Assembly (NCBI RefSeq): GCF_015550425.1
Contig: NZ_JADNAT010000007.1
Location: 20,857 to 84,856, forward strand
Direction: 5' to 3'
DNA: 64,000 bases
DNA from: Clostridium sp. 1001275B_160808_H3
GTDB lineage: Bacteria; Bacillota; Clostridia; Clostridiales; Clostridiaceae
How positions within the stretch are numbered: the first letter of the stretch is position 1; the number at the start of each line of letters is the position of its first letter. This document shows positions 38,023-47,076 of the stretch, piece by piece. Made by a program: the position numbers and the translations under genes. Under the pieces are notes generated by a model. It was not told the origin of the DNA and searched no databases. It saw nothing but the letters and a program-made list of their open reading frames with translations.

Positions 38023-39012
38023 ATGAAATTTAAAAAGTTATTATCTTTAGTACTTGCTGGAGCAATGGCTCTTTCCATTGGATGTTCTGGCGGAGGAGAT
38101 AAGGTAAAAGAAGAAGGAAAAGGAGAATCTGGAGGAGATAAGAAAATAGTTGTAGGTTATGCACAATTAGGCGCAGAAAGTGAATGGAGAACTGCATGTA
38201 CTAATTCTATTAAGGAGGAAGCTGAAAAGAGGGGAATAGAACTAAAATTTTCTGATGCACAACAAAAACAAGAAAATCAAATTAAGTCAATTCGTTCTTT
38301 TATAGCACAGGGGGTAGATGTTATAGGTGTATCTCCAGTTGTTGAATCTGGATGGGAAACTGTTTTTAAAGAAGTTAAGGATGCAGGTATTCCATTAGTA
38401 TTAGTTGATAGAAAGGCAGATGTTTCAGAAGATCTTTATACTTGTTATTTAGGTTCTGATTTCGTAGAAGAAGGAAAAAAAGCTGTAGATGAACTTGCTA
38501 AATTAATAAATTCAAAGGGAAATATAGTTGAGCTTCAAGGAACTGTAGGATCTTCAGCAGCAGTTGGAAGACAAGAAGGATTTTTAGCGGGATTAAAAGA
38601 AAAATATCCAGATATAAAAATTATTAAGTCTCAAACTGGTGATTTTACAAGAGCTAAAGGTAAAGAAGTTATGGAAGCTTTCTTAAAATCAGATGGTGAA
38701 AATATAGATGCTTTATTTGCACATAATGATGATATGGCAATAGGAGCTATTCAAGCTATTGAAGAGTATGGTAAAAAGCCAGGTGAAGATATAAAGATTG
38801 TTTCAGTTGATGCAGTTAAGGGTGCATTTGAAGCTATGATAGCTGGAAAGTTAAATGTTACAGTTGAATGTAATCCACTACTTGGACCACAATTCTTTGA
38901 TGTTTGTGAAGATATAGTTGCAGGTAAAGATGTTACTAAATATATACCATCAGAAGAAGGTGTATTTAGACAAGATACAGCAGCACAAGATCTTCCAAAT
39001 AGAAAGTATTAA
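38023..39012 (+). CDS. ytfQ: Galactofuranose-type sugar-binding lipoprotein
   Basis: A 329-residue lipoprotein with signal and lipobox (LSIGC, Cys21), then a single PBP type-1 domain (about 40-329). VGYAQLGAESEWRTA, GVDVIGVSPVVESGW, GSDFVEEGKKA and AHNDDMAIGAIQAIEE are typical of YtfQ, the substrate-binding protein of the galactofuranose/galactose importer. It is the extracellular receptor of the importer encoded by the next three genes. Clearly paralogous to the second domain of the preceding double-PBP protein. Start ATG 38023 follows GAGGGGG. The actual ligand cannot be fixed from sequence alone. Confidence 0.9.
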   Translation: MKFKKLLSLVLAGAMALSIGCSGGGDKVKEEGKGESGGDKKIVVGYAQLGAESEWRTACTNSIKEEAEKRGIELKFSDAQQKQENQIKSIRSFIAQGVDVIGVSPVVESGWETVFKEVKDAGIPLVLVDRKADVSEDLYTCYLGSDFVEEGKKAVDELAKLINSKGNIVELQGTVGSSAAVGRQEGFLAGLKEKYPDIKIIKSQTGDFTRAKGKEVMEAFLKSDGENIDALFAHNDDMAIGAIQAIEEYGKKPGEDIKIVSVDAVKGAFEAMIAGKLNVTVECNPLLGPQFFDVCEDIVAGKDVTKYIPSEEGVFRQDTAAQDLPNRKY

Positions 39013-39108
39013 TTTTAATTAATTTTCTTTAATTTAATGTGAGCTGTTGCATCTAATAATTTATATTTGCAACAGCTTATGTTAAATCTGAAAAAAGGAG
39101 ATGTAGCT

Positions 39109-40617
39109 ATGAAAGAAAAAGATATATTACTTAAAATGAATAATATAAGCATAGAATTTCCAGGAGTTAAGGCATTAGATAAAGTTAATTTCACTTTAAA
39201 TAGTGGAGAAATACATGCATTAATGGGAGAAAATGGAGCAGGTAAATCAACTTTAATTAAGGTATTAACAGGAGTTGAAAAGCTAGATAGTGGAGAAATT
39301 ATTTTCTTAGGAGATAAAATAAACCCAAAATCAACATATGAAGCTCAAGTGCTGGGGATTAGCACAGTATATCAAGAGGTAAATCTATGTAGTAACATAT
39401 CTGTAGCAGAAAATATATTCATTGGAAGAGAACCTATGAGGTTTGGAACAATTAACTGGAAAGAGATGAATAGAAGAGCAAGTTTAGCTATGAAAAAGCT
39501 AAATATAGATATTGATGTAACAAAAACATTAGATAGTTATTCTATTGCTATTCAACAAATGGTGGCAATTGCAAGAGCAGTTGATATTAAAGCTAAAATA
39601 TTGATTTTGGACGAGCCAACAGCTAGTCTAGATGAAAAAGAAGTTGAAAAGTTATTTGAAATAATGAGAAGTTTGAAATCTCAAGGTATAGGAATAATAT
39701 TTGTTACTCACTTTTTAGACCAAGTATATGAAGTTACAGATAAAATTACAGTTTTAAGGAATGGAAAGCTAGTTGGAGAGTATAAAACTAGTGAATTATC
39801 AAAGGTTCAGCTAGTAGGAAAAATGATTGGAAAAGATTATGGTGAGATAAATTCAAATATCAAGCCAGTTGAGAATATAAAAAGTGAAAGAGAAATTTTA
39901 TTGGAGGCAGTAAACTTAGGTAAAAAAAATGTTTTAAACCCTTTTGATACTGTTATTTATAAGGGAGAAGTACTTGGATTAGCTGGGTTATTAGGTTCTG
40001 GTAGAACTGAACTTGTTAATTTATTATTTGGAATAGAAAAGGCAGATACAGGTGAGATAATTATAAATGATAAGAAAAGTAAAATAAATAACCCTCTAGA
40101 AGCAATGAAAAATGGAATTGCATATTGTCCAGAGGATAGAAAAAAGGAAGGTATAATACCTAATTTAACTATAAGAGAAAATATTACTTTAGCTTTACAA
40201 GTAAAAAGAGGCTGGTTTAAATATATTCCAATTAAAGAGCAAGAGAAAATTGCAAAAGAGTATATTAAACTTTTAGATATTAAGACTCCATCTACAGAAA
40301 AACTTGTAAAAGAATTAAGTGGGGGAAATCAACAAAAGGTTATTTTGGCAAGATGGTTATTAACAAGACCTAAGCTTTTAATTTTAGATGAACCTACAAG
40401 GGGAATAGATATTGGAACAAAAGCTGAAATTCAAAAGTTAGTATTAGATTTAGCGAGGCAAGGTATATCAGTAATATTTATTTCTTCAGAATTAGATGAA
40501 ATGCTAAGAACTTGTAGTAGATTAATAGTTTTAAGAGATAGGATTAAAATTAAGGAACTTATGGATCAGGACTTAGAAACTAATATTATTATGAATACTA
40601 TAGCAGGAGGTAATTAA
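39109..40617 (+). CDS. ytfR: Sugar ABC importer ATPase with two nucleotide-binding domains
   Basis: A 502-residue fused double ATPase of the carbohydrate uptake type-2 class (RbsA/MglA/YtfR). NBD1 shows the Walker A GENGAGKST and Walker B ILILDEPTA. NBD2 has a degenerate P-loop (GLLGSGRTEL), the signature LSGGNQQK and LLILDEPTRGID. One catalytically strong and one atypical site is normal for the class. Start ATG 39109 follows AAAGGAG; an in-frame codon at 39067 lacks a site. It energises uptake through YtfT/YjfF. Confidence 0.92.
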   Translation: MKEKDILLKMNNISIEFPGVKALDKVNFTLNSGEIHALMGENGAGKSTLIKVLTGVEKLDSGEIIFLGDKINPKSTYEAQVLGISTVYQEVNLCSNISVAENIFIGREPMRFGTINWKEMNRRASLAMKKLNIDIDVTKTLDSYSIAIQQMVAIARAVDIKAKILILDEPTASLDEKEVEKLFEIMRSLKSQGIGIIFVTHFLDQVYEVTDKITVLRNGKLVGEYKTSELSKVQLVGKMIGKDYGEINSNIKPVENIKSEREILLEAVNLGKKNVLNPFDTVIYKGEVLGLAGLLGSGRTELVNLLFGIEKADTGEIIINDKKSKINNPLEAMKNGIAYCPEDRKKEGIIPNLTIRENITLALQVKRGWFKYIPIKEQEKIAKEYIKLLDIKTPSTEKLVKELSGGNQQKVILARWLLTRPKLLILDEPTRGIDIGTKAEIQKLVLDLARQGISVIFISSELDEMLRTCSRLIVLRDRIKIKELMDQDLETNIIMNTIAGGN

Positions 40618-40618
40618 T

Positions 40619-41704
40619 ATGAATGCATTAAAAAGTATAAAAAAACATCAAATATTTTGGCCTCTTGTAGCACTATTTTTAGTTCTATTATTTAATTTAT
40701 TTTTTACTCCAGGTTTTTTCAAAATAGAAATGAAGGATGGTCATTTGTTTGGTAGTCTTATAGATATCATTAATAGAGGAGCACCTTTAATGATTTTATC
40801 AATAGGTTTAACTCTAGTAATAGCAACTTCAGGTACAGATATTTCAGTTGGATCTGTAATTGCAATTACAGCAGCTGTAGTTGCTAGTTTAATTGGAGGG
40901 CAAATGAGTTTTGTAGATGGAGTTCAAGAATATGTTAGTTTAATTCCAATGCCTTTAGCAATTATTATTGGATTATTATTAGCATCTCTTCTTGGTTTTT
41001 GGAATGGTATATTGATAGGAAAAATAAAGATTCAACCAATTATTGCAACTATGATATTGATGGTTGCTGGTAGGGGAATAGCTCAGCTTATAACAAAGGC
41101 TCAAATAATTACAATCTACTATAAACCATACTTCTTTTTTGGAGGAGGATATTTATTTGGATTACCATTTTCTATTTATATAGTAGCAGCTTGTCTCTTA
41201 ATTGTAATGCTTCTTGTTAAGAAAACTGCATTTGGATTATTTGTAGAATCTTCAGGATGTAGTTCAGAAGCAAGTAGATACGTTGGAATTAAAGTTGATT
41301 GGATTAAGGTTTGTGTTTATACAATATCAGGTTTATGCGCAGGTATTGCAGCAGTATTATTAAGCTCAAATATTAAATGTGCTGATGCAAACAATTTAGG
41401 GTTATATATAGAACTTGATGCTATTTTAGCAGTAGCTATTGGGGGAAACTCTATGTCTGGAGGTAAGTTTTCTATTCCTTGTAGTATAGTTGGAGCATTG
41501 ATAATTCAAAGTTTAACAACTACTATATACTCTTTTGGAGTTCCACCTGAAGTAACTTTAGTTGTAAAAGCTTTAGTTGTAATAGTTATTTGTTTATTAC
41601 AATCTGAAGAATTTAGAGCTATCTTTAGGAATTTCTTTGATAAGAATAGGAGGGTTAATAGTGAAAAACTTACTAGTATTGAAAAACAAAATATTACAAA
41701 CTAA
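40619..41704 (+). CDS. ytfT: Sugar ABC importer permease (YtfT-like)
   Basis: A 361-residue BPD_transp_2-family permease of about eight to ten TM helices. Features include GLTLVIATSGTDISVGSV and, later, a conserved cytoplasmic segment containing GLFVESSGCSSEASRYVGI, where permeases of this family contact the ATPase. It starts one base after the ATPase stop with GGAGGT upstream, and its end overlaps the second permease gene by 44 bases. It forms a heterodimeric channel with YjfF. Confidence 0.9.
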   Translation: MNALKSIKKHQIFWPLVALFLVLLFNLFFTPGFFKIEMKDGHLFGSLIDIINRGAPLMILSIGLTLVIATSGTDISVGSVIAITAAVVASLIGGQMSFVDGVQEYVSLIPMPLAIIIGLLLASLLGFWNGILIGKIKIQPIIATMILMVAGRGIAQLITKAQIITIYYKPYFFFGGGYLFGLPFSIYIVAACLLIVMLLVKKTAFGLFVESSGCSSEASRYVGIKVDWIKVCVYTISGLCAGIAAVLLSSNIKCADANNLGLYIELDAILAVAIGGNSMSGGKFSIPCSIVGALIIQSLTTTIYSFGVPPEVTLVVKALVVIVICLLQSEEFRAIFRNFFDKNRRVNSEKLTSIEKQNITN

Positions 41705-42650
41705 ATACTTACCTATATTTGTGACAGTAGTTTTATTTATAGTTTTATGTGCTTTTGGAGCTTTTAAGTACACTGGGTTCTTTAGATTACAAACATTTTT
41801 AAATCTACTTATTGATAATTCATTTTTACTTATAACAGCCATTGGTATTACATTTGTACTTATTACTGGAGGGATAGATATATCTGTTGGAGCTGTAATT
41901 GCTTTTGTATGTATGTTATCTGCATACCTCCTTGAAAATAAAGGGTGGAATCCGTGGGTAGTTATCATGCTTATGCTTATAATAGGCTGTATTTTTGGAA
42001 CGATTATGGGAGTCTTAGTTACAAAGTTTAAAATTCAGCCATTCATAGCAACATTAGCAGGAATGTTTCTGGCTAGAGGATTATGTTACCTTGTAAGTAT
42101 AGATACTATAACTATTACTAATGAAACTTATGCGAAAATAAGTCAAGCTAGAATTAAAATTGGTAATGGGTTTATTTCATGGAGTGTAGTTATTGCTTTA
42201 ATAGTTTTAGTATTAGCAATATATATTTTACAATATACAAAGTTTGGAAGAACGATATATGCTATAGGTGGAAATGAGCAATCTGCAAGACTTATGGGAC
42301 TACCTGTTGATAGAACAAAAATTTTAGTTTATACCTTAAGTGGATTTTGTTCAGCACTTGCTGGAGTTGTATTTAGCTTTTATATGTTATCAGGTTATGG
42401 ACAGCATACGGTTGGACTAGAAATGGATGCAATTGCATCAGCTGTAATAGGTGGAATAATGCTAACAGGTGGAGTTGGATATGTATTTGGAACTTTACTT
42501 GGAGTACTAACACAAGGAGTTATACAAACAATAATAACCTTTGAAGGAACATTAAGCTCTTGGTGGACAAAGATTGTTGTAGCGGCACTTTTATGCTTAT
42601 TTATAATACTGCAAAGAGTATTTATTATTATAAAGGATAGGAAAGCATAG
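41661..42650 (+). CDS. yjfF: Sugar ABC importer permease (YjfF-like)
   Basis: A 329-residue permease of the same family, with GITFVLITGGIDISVGAVIA and GRTIYAIGGNEQSARLMGL. GTG 41661 is chosen because AGGAGGG lies seven bases upstream, inside the end of the previous gene. Two distinct permeases (YtfT plus YjfF) are the defining feature of the E. coli galactofuranose importer, which supports that assignment over ribose or xylose. Last gene of the importer operon. Confidence 0.9.
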   Translation: MKNLLVLKNKILQTKYLPIFVTVVLFIVLCAFGAFKYTGFFRLQTFLNLLIDNSFLLITAIGITFVLITGGIDISVGAVIAFVCMLSAYLLENKGWNPWVVIMLMLIIGCIFGTIMGVLVTKFKIQPFIATLAGMFLARGLCYLVSIDTITITNETYAKISQARIKIGNGFISWSVVIALIVLVLAIYILQYTKFGRTIYAIGGNEQSARLMGLPVDRTKILVYTLSGFCSALAGVVFSFYMLSGYGQHTVGLEMDAIASAVIGGIMLTGGVGYVFGTLLGVLTQGVIQTIITFEGTLSSWWTKIVVAALLCLFIILQRVFIIIKDRKA

Positions 42651-42713
42651 ATATTTTTTAATGAATAGATAATTTTTAATGAAAGAATTAAGAAATATAG
42701 ATTATCAAATTAG

Positions 42714-42757
42714 ACAAGAACTCATAATAAGCAGTTATATATGAGTTCTTGTTTTTA
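42714..42757 (+). terminator. Terminator of the importer operon
   Basis: Perfect 13-bp stem ACAAGAACTCATA / TATGAGTTCTTGT followed by TTTTTAT. Confidence 0.9.
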
Positions 42758-42890
42758 TAATTTAAGAGATAATTTAAAAGATAATTTAAGAGAGAGTTTT
42801 ATGAGTAATAGAATACTTTTTATTTTAGTAATTGCTAAGTATTAAAGTGAAAATAGAGATAATGTGAATAGTATAGATATTTTATTAATC

Positions 42891-42942
42891 TTGAATTAAT
42901 TATATAATATTAGTATCATTATTAATTATACAATGTTAGTAT
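42891..42942 (+). promoter_or_regulatory. Promoter with overlapping 22-bp direct repeats (mntA-hepT)
   Basis: TTGAAT (42891-42896), a 17-bp spacer and TATCAT (42914-42919) form a plausible promoter. Two 22-bp direct repeats (42895-42916 and 42921-42942; ATTAATTATA then TAATATTAGTAT or CAATGTTAGTAT) differ at only two positions and straddle it. Repeats over a toxin-antitoxin promoter are typical autoregulatory operators. Confidence 0.5.
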
Positions 42943-43004
42943 TTATAAAACGTTATATGAAATATAATATAAATATAATTTTTTAATGTGAAAGAGGTGA
43001 TTGT

Positions 43005-43322
43005 TTGCTTAATAAAATAGACTATAATTTAGATGAAGATATTATAGAAGAAATAAAAGAAATATCTAGAAAACATCATAATATTAAAAAAGTAGTTTTA
43101 TTTGGTTCAAGAGCAAGAAGAGATAATTCACCTAGAAGTGACATTGATTTAGCAATATATTCAGCCGTTGATTATTCAGATCTATTAGATTTTATAGAAG
43201 ATATAGAAAATAATACTACTACCTTGCTAGAATTTGATTTTTCAAATATGAATTCAATAAAGGATGAATTATTTATTGAAAAAGTAAATAAAGAAGGGAT
43301 AGTTATATATGAGAAGCATTGA
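43005..43322 (+). CDS. mntA: MntA-like nucleotidyltransferase antitoxin
   Basis: A 105-residue minimal nucleotidyltransferase of the Pol-beta fold. G34-S35 and D46/D48 form the GS-x10-DxD signature (GSRARRDNSPRSDID). In MntA/HepT systems this protein AMPylates or oligoadenylates the HEPN toxin and silences it. TTG 43005 is preferred because AGAGGTG lies six bases before it. The stop overlaps the hepT start by 14 bases, a strict two-gene operon. Confidence 0.87.
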   Translation: MLNKIDYNLDEDIIEEIKEISRKHHNIKKVVLFGSRARRDNSPRSDIDLAIYSAVDYSDLLDFIEDIENNTTTLLEFDFSNMNSIKDELFIEKVNKEGIVIYEKH

Positions 43323-43704
43323 CTTTAAATATATGAATTTAAAAAAAGCTTATTCAAGATTAAAAGAAGTCAGTGATTTATATGATGGGGAAAATGATAT
43401 AATAAGAGATAGTTTAATACAAAGATTTGAATTTACTTATGAGCTAACTCATAAAACCTTAAAGGAATTTATGAAGTATTTAGGAGTTACCCTAGAGAAT
43501 TCATTTCCACGTACTATTTTTAAGAAGGCATATGTGAATAATTTGATTTCAGATGATAAGGTATGGATAAATTTATTAGAAGATAGGGATTCTACATCAC
43601 ACATTTATAATGAAAATATGTATAATGAAATAGCTGATAGAATAGTTAATAAATATGTTGATGCTATTGAAGAGTTAGTAGAGAACTTAGAAAAACTATT
43701 GTAA
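43309..43704 (+). CDS. hepT: HepT-like HEPN-domain toxin (HI0074 family)
   Basis: A 131-residue all-helical protein of the HI0074/'nucleotidyltransferase substrate-binding' family. The sequence R93-D-S-T-S-H98-I-Y100 exactly fits the R-x4-H-x-Y motif of HEPN toxins, in which Arg and His form the RNase centre and Tyr is the residue modified by the partner transferase. So this could be an active, MntA-controlled RNA-cleaving toxin. Alternatively it is a passive partner, as first proposed for HI0073/HI0074. Co-translated with mntA and terminated by a strong hairpin. Confidence 0.83.
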   Translation: MRSIDFKYMNLKKAYSRLKEVSDLYDGENDIIRDSLIQRFEFTYELTHKTLKEFMKYLGVTLENSFPRTIFKKAYVNNLISDDKVWINLLEDRDSTSHIYNENMYNEIADRIVNKYVDAIEELVENLEKLL

Positions 43705-43724
43705 GTTTTTAGAAATAATAAATG

Positions 43725-43760
43725 GCCTCAGGGGTACTGCCCCTGAGGCTAAATGTTTTT
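43725..43760. terminator. Bidirectional terminator between hepT and TM2 gene
   Basis: Perfect 10-bp stem GCCTCAGGGG / CCCCTGAGGC with loop TACTG, T-rich on both sides. It serves the convergent genes. Confidence 0.85.
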
Positions 43761-43762
43761 AT

Positions 43763-44452
43763 TTATAAATACTTTTGAATGAATTGTTCTTCAGGTGTAA
43801 ATAAATATATAAATCCTTCAATTAAACTTATAAATCCAATGACTCCTATAATACCTGTGAAACTTAATATTAAATATATTATTCCAATCTTGTATTTTCC
43901 TAAGTAGAATTTCTGTGCACCAAATATTCCAAAGAAAATTGAAATAAAAGCTGCTATATACTTATTCTTATACCAGAAAGAAGATTTACTGGTTGCATTT
44001 AAATTACTAAAAAAAGAAATAAGAGCATTAGGTAAATAATTATTATAAGAATTAGAATAAGTAGAAGATGAATTTTTAGACGAATTTATATCTTGATGCT
44101 TGTCTGATTTTATATCCTGATTATTTCTAGATTTTACATCAGAATATTGCTGAGAAGTCTTACTTTTCTTAAATAAGGATTTAAATGTTATATTTTCTAT
44201 ATCGTCAAAAGATTGAACTTCCTTATATAATAAATTATTATTTTCATCATAAACCTCTTTATACTTGCTATAGCGAGAATAGATATTACTTTTACTTGAA
44301 CTATAATCTTTATTGTTATTAAGATTATAACTTTTACTTTTGTTTATATTACTTGAACTATCATTTTCAATAACTAAATCCTCTCCACAATGCTCACATT
44401 TATCAATAAATATTGAATCTACAGGAGATCCACAGTATGAACAATATTTCAT
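43763..44452 (-). CDS. Zinc-ribbon and TM2-domain membrane protein
   Basis: A 229-residue protein. An N-terminal zinc ribbon has two CxxC pairs (CSYCGSP at 4-7, CEHCGED at 18-21). A long Ser/Asn/Lys-rich, probably disordered region (about 25-160) leads to a C-terminal TM2 domain (about 163-225) with two TM helices and the characteristic FGIFGAQKFYLGKYKIGI. TM2 proteins occur widely with unknown function. It is alone on the minus strand, convergent with hepT. Confidence 0.8.
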   Translation of the reverse strand: MKYCSYCGSPVDSIFIDKCEHCGEDLVIENDSSSNINKSKSYNLNNNKDYSSSKSNIYSRYSKYKEVYDENNNLLYKEVQSFDDIENITFKSLFKKSKTSQQYSDVKSRNNQDIKSDKHQDINSSKNSSSTYSNSYNNYLPNALISFFSNLNATSKSSFWYKNKYIAAFISIFFGIFGAQKFYLGKYKIGIIYLILSFTGIIGVIGFISLIEGFIYLFTPEEQFIQKYL

Positions 44453-44656
44453 TATTAAATCACCCTTTCATATATATATATTATAAATGAATTTTACATT
44501 ATATAGAATAATATTTTTATAAACATCCTCTTTAATGATTATTATTTTGCTAAATAGATAAAGATAAAGTTTTTGAGTTTTCTGTGATTTAGGATAATTA
44601 TCTGAGGACTTAGAAAATTAGAAATTAAAATGTTTTCAGAAAGTTTGAAATTACTA

Positions 44657-44706
44657 TTGTAAATGTAAACAAAAGATGTTATATTATAAATATACAAAAT
44701 ATTGTA
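44657..44706 (+). promoter_or_regulatory. yhfZ operon promoter and candidate operator
   Basis: TTGTAA (44657-44662), 17 bp, TATATT (44680-44685) is a good sigma-A promoter. A perfect inverted repeat TACAA-AATA-TTGTA lies at 44693-44706, at the start of the transcript, and is a candidate binding site for YhfZ itself. Confidence 0.6.
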
Positions 44707-44729
44707 CATTTATATAAGGGAGTGGTAAA

Positions 44730-45656
44730 TTGGACGTTCAAAGTAAGCTTATGCAAAAGCTTGGAATAGCAATTACTTCTTTAGCAGTTGAATTTTTATC
44801 TCTTAATGAAGGTGATAGAATTAAAACTGTAGCAGAGCTTGCTGAAAGTTATGAAAGTGCTAGAGGAACAATACAATCTGCTTTAAAGTTTTTAAAAGAT
44901 CATAATGCAATAACTTTAGAATCTAGAGGACACTTAGGAACATTTGTAAAAGATATAGATTACATAAGACTTCTAGAACTTACAGGAATAAAATCCTTAG
45001 TAGGAGTTATGCCATTACCTTATTCTAAGAGGTATGAAGGTTTGGCAACAGGACTTTGTAAATGCCTAAATGATAGTGGAGTTAATACAAATCTAGCTTT
45101 CATGAGAGGTTCTAATCATAGATTAAAAGCTTTAGAAGATGGCAGATATGATTTTGCAGTTACTTCAAGACTAACAGCAGATTATTATTTAGAAAACAAC
45201 AAGCCAATACAAATAGTTAAAACCTTTGGAGATTTTAGTTATGTTAATGAACATATAATAGTGGTTTCTAAAGAATTTAACGGTGAATTTAAAAGAGGGA
45301 CAAGGGTAGGAATAGATAATTCATCTATAGATCAATTTATGTTAAGTAAAATATATTTTGAAGATATAGAAGTTGAATATGTTCCATTAAACTACAGTCA
45401 ATTCATTACAGCTATAAAAGATAATAAAATAGATGCTGCTATATGGAATTTAGATGATATTGAAGATAGGAAAGATGATATGAAATTTATTCCTATAAAT
45501 AGGGAGAGCAAAAATATTAAAGATACGGAAGCAGTAATAATTGCAAATAAGGAGAACTCTATTGTTCCAGCACTATTTTCTAGGGTATTAAATGTAGAAG
45601 ATGTGAAAGAATATCAAAGATTGGTTATGGAAAAGAAGATAATGCCTCAATATTAG
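44730..45656 (+). CDS. yhfZ: YhfZ-type transcriptional regulator
   Basis: A 308-residue regulator with an N-terminal winged HTH of GntR-like type (about 15-75; VAELAESYESARGTIQSALKFL). The C-terminal region (about 95-308) has the fold of a type-2 periplasmic-binding protein, as expected for YhfZ; here it would bind an effector. The length is close to E. coli YhfZ. TTG 44730 follows AAGGGAGTGG. It heads a set of genes homologous to the complete E. coli yhf operon, with a promoter and inverted repeat just upstream, so local regulation is likely. Confidence 0.85.
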   Translation: MDVQSKLMQKLGIAITSLAVEFLSLNEGDRIKTVAELAESYESARGTIQSALKFLKDHNAITLESRGHLGTFVKDIDYIRLLELTGIKSLVGVMPLPYSKRYEGLATGLCKCLNDSGVNTNLAFMRGSNHRLKALEDGRYDFAVTSRLTADYYLENNKPIQIVKTFGDFSYVNEHIIVVSKEFNGEFKRGTRVGIDNSSIDQFMLSKIYFEDIEVEYVPLNYSQFITAIKDNKIDAAIWNLDDIEDRKDDMKFIPINRESKNIKDTEAVIIANKENSIVPALFSRVLNVEDVKEYQRLVMEKKIMPQY

Positions 45657-45706
45657 AGGTATTGTTAAAATCAAAATACAAAAAAATGTACGTTGGAGGC
45701 TTTAAA

Positions 45707-46051
45707 ATGGAATTAACATTAAGATTAGATATATTAAGAGATTCAGGACAATTATCAAAAGAAAATTACAATAAAATAATACAAGTTATAAATTATTTTG
45801 AAGAAAAAAGAGGAGTAAAGCTTTTAGAAGAAAACGCATCAATGTTTATAACTCATTTATGTTCTGCCTTAGGAAGAATTGATGAAAATAATTTAGTAAA
45901 TAAATTAGATGATGTTGTAGCACAATCCTTAAAAGAAAATGAAAATTATGATGAAGCTCTTAAAGTAGTAAAAGATTTAGAAAGTATCATAGGTGAAATT
46001 CCAGATTCAGAACTTGATTTTGTAGTTATGCATGTTTGTACATTAATATAG
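45707..46051 (+). CDS. yhfY: YhfY-type stand-alone PRD-domain protein
   Basis: A 114-residue single PTS regulation domain. Conserved His residues occur in FITHLCSAL and VVMHVCTLI. There is no DNA- or RNA-binding domain, as in E. coli YhfY. In other proteins PRDs are phosphorylated by PTS components, so YhfY may link the operon to PTS state, perhaps with YhfZ. ATG 45707 has TGGAGG eight bases upstream; upstream in-frame codons lack a site. 50 bases separate it from yhfZ. Confidence 0.83.
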   Translation: MELTLRLDILRDSGQLSKENYNKIIQVINYFEEKRGVKLLEENASMFITHLCSALGRIDENNLVNKLDDVVAQSLKENENYDEALKVVKDLESIIGEIPDSELDFVVMHVCTLI

Positions 46052-46427
46052 TTAGGGTAATCTGAAGACTAATTGTATAAGTGAGGTAGATTGTAATAAA
46101 TAAATATAGCCGACTTGTATACGATTTAAAAATACGAGTATAATATGGGTTTATAATAAACATTATGATAAAGAAATTGTATGTCACTACAGATAATGAC
46201 CATGTAAGTGAAAAAATATAATTTGCAGATAATATATTAGAAAAAATATGGACAAGTAAGTTGAAACTATTAAGTAAGATTAAAAGTATATTTGAGTACG
46301 AGAGCTCAGTATGAAATTTGAGAACAAAAGCTTAAGTTTAAAGTAACTTATAAAAATTGGGAATAAAGTTATTAAAACGGAATTAATATCAATATTAAAA
46401 ATTAAATTTGTATTGGAGGAATAAAAA
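46052..46427 (+). promoter_or_regulatory. yhfY-yhfU intergenic region with internal promoter
   Basis: A 376-base gap with no gene. TTGTAT (46115-46120), an 18-bp spacer and TATAAT (46139-46144) make a good promoter, so yhfU onward may be expressed independently of the regulators. The leader would be about 275 bases long; no known riboswitch class was recognised in it. Confidence 0.55.
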
Positions 46428-46784
46428 ATGAAGAAAATAGTAATAGGTGGACAAATAGACAAGCAAAGAGTAGCAGATATAACAGCAAAAATAGCAGGAG
46501 ACAGAGCAACTATAGAAATAAAAAGTGATATAGAAGCAGCAATGGCAATAAAAACAGGAACAGCAGACTTTTACTTAGGAGCATGTAACACTGGTGGGGG
46601 TGGAGCACTTGCAATGGCAATAGCACTACTTGGAATGGGACAATGCGCAACAGTATCAATGCCAGGAAATATTAAGAGTGAAGCAGAAATAAAAGCAGAA
46701 GTTGAAGCAGGAAAAAAAGCTTATGGATTTACAGCACAACACGCAGAAGAAGTTATACCAGTAATTCTTAAATATCTACTATAA
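46428..46784 (+). CDS. yhfU: YhfU-type DUF2620 protein
   Basis: A 118-residue cytoplasmic protein of the DUF2620/YhfU family. It starts KKIVIGGQIDKQRVADI and has a glycine-rich DFYLGACNTGGGGALAMAIALLG segment. Function unknown. In yhf-type operons it is always near the membrane protein YhfT and may be its soluble partner, much as EIIB proteins accompany EIIC. ATG 46428 follows TTGGAGGA. A long hairpin lies between it and yhfT. Confidence 0.85.
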   Translation: MKKIVIGGQIDKQRVADITAKIAGDRATIEIKSDIEAAMAIKTGTADFYLGACNTGGGGALAMAIALLGMGQCATVSMPGNIKSEAEIKAEVEAGKKAYGFTAQHAEEVIPVILKYLL

Positions 46785-46800
46785 AAATAAATATTAATTT

Positions 46801-46873
46801 GCAAAATAGCCTTTACTTAAATCACTAAAATTTATTAGATTTTACGTGATTTAAGTAAAGATATTTTAGCAAG
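46801..46873 (+). promoter_or_regulatory. Long stem-loop between yhfU and yhfT
   Basis: CTTTACTTAAATCAC (46811-46825) and GTGATTTAAGTAAAG (46846-46860) form a perfect 15-bp stem. It is extended outward by TTGCAAAATA / TATTTTAGCAA and inward by TAAAAT / ATTTTA. The whole spans over 70 bases and has no T run, so it is more likely an RNA-processing or stability element, or an operator, than a terminator. Confidence 0.7.
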
Positions 46874-47076
46874 TTATAACTATATGCTTTCTTTAATAAT
46901 ATATATATCTATTAATCTATATATTTAGTAATTTGTATATTTTTAATATATGCTATAAAAAATATTAGCATATGAAAGGATAGCATGCTTGTTTTAAAAA
47001 ATATCAGAATTGAGAGCATATATAAATTTAGTTATTCAATAAATATCATATTATAAAATTTTAGGAGGTATTATTT

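Noticed and set aside
43309..43704. Simple 'nucleotidyltransferase substrate-binding' protein with no toxin role
   Set aside because: The complete R-x4-H-x-Y motif fits HEPN toxins better, though the passive role is not excluded.
46145..46427. Riboswitch or T-box in the long yhfU leader
   Set aside because: No T-box motif, no terminator/antiterminator pair and no recognisable aptamer core.
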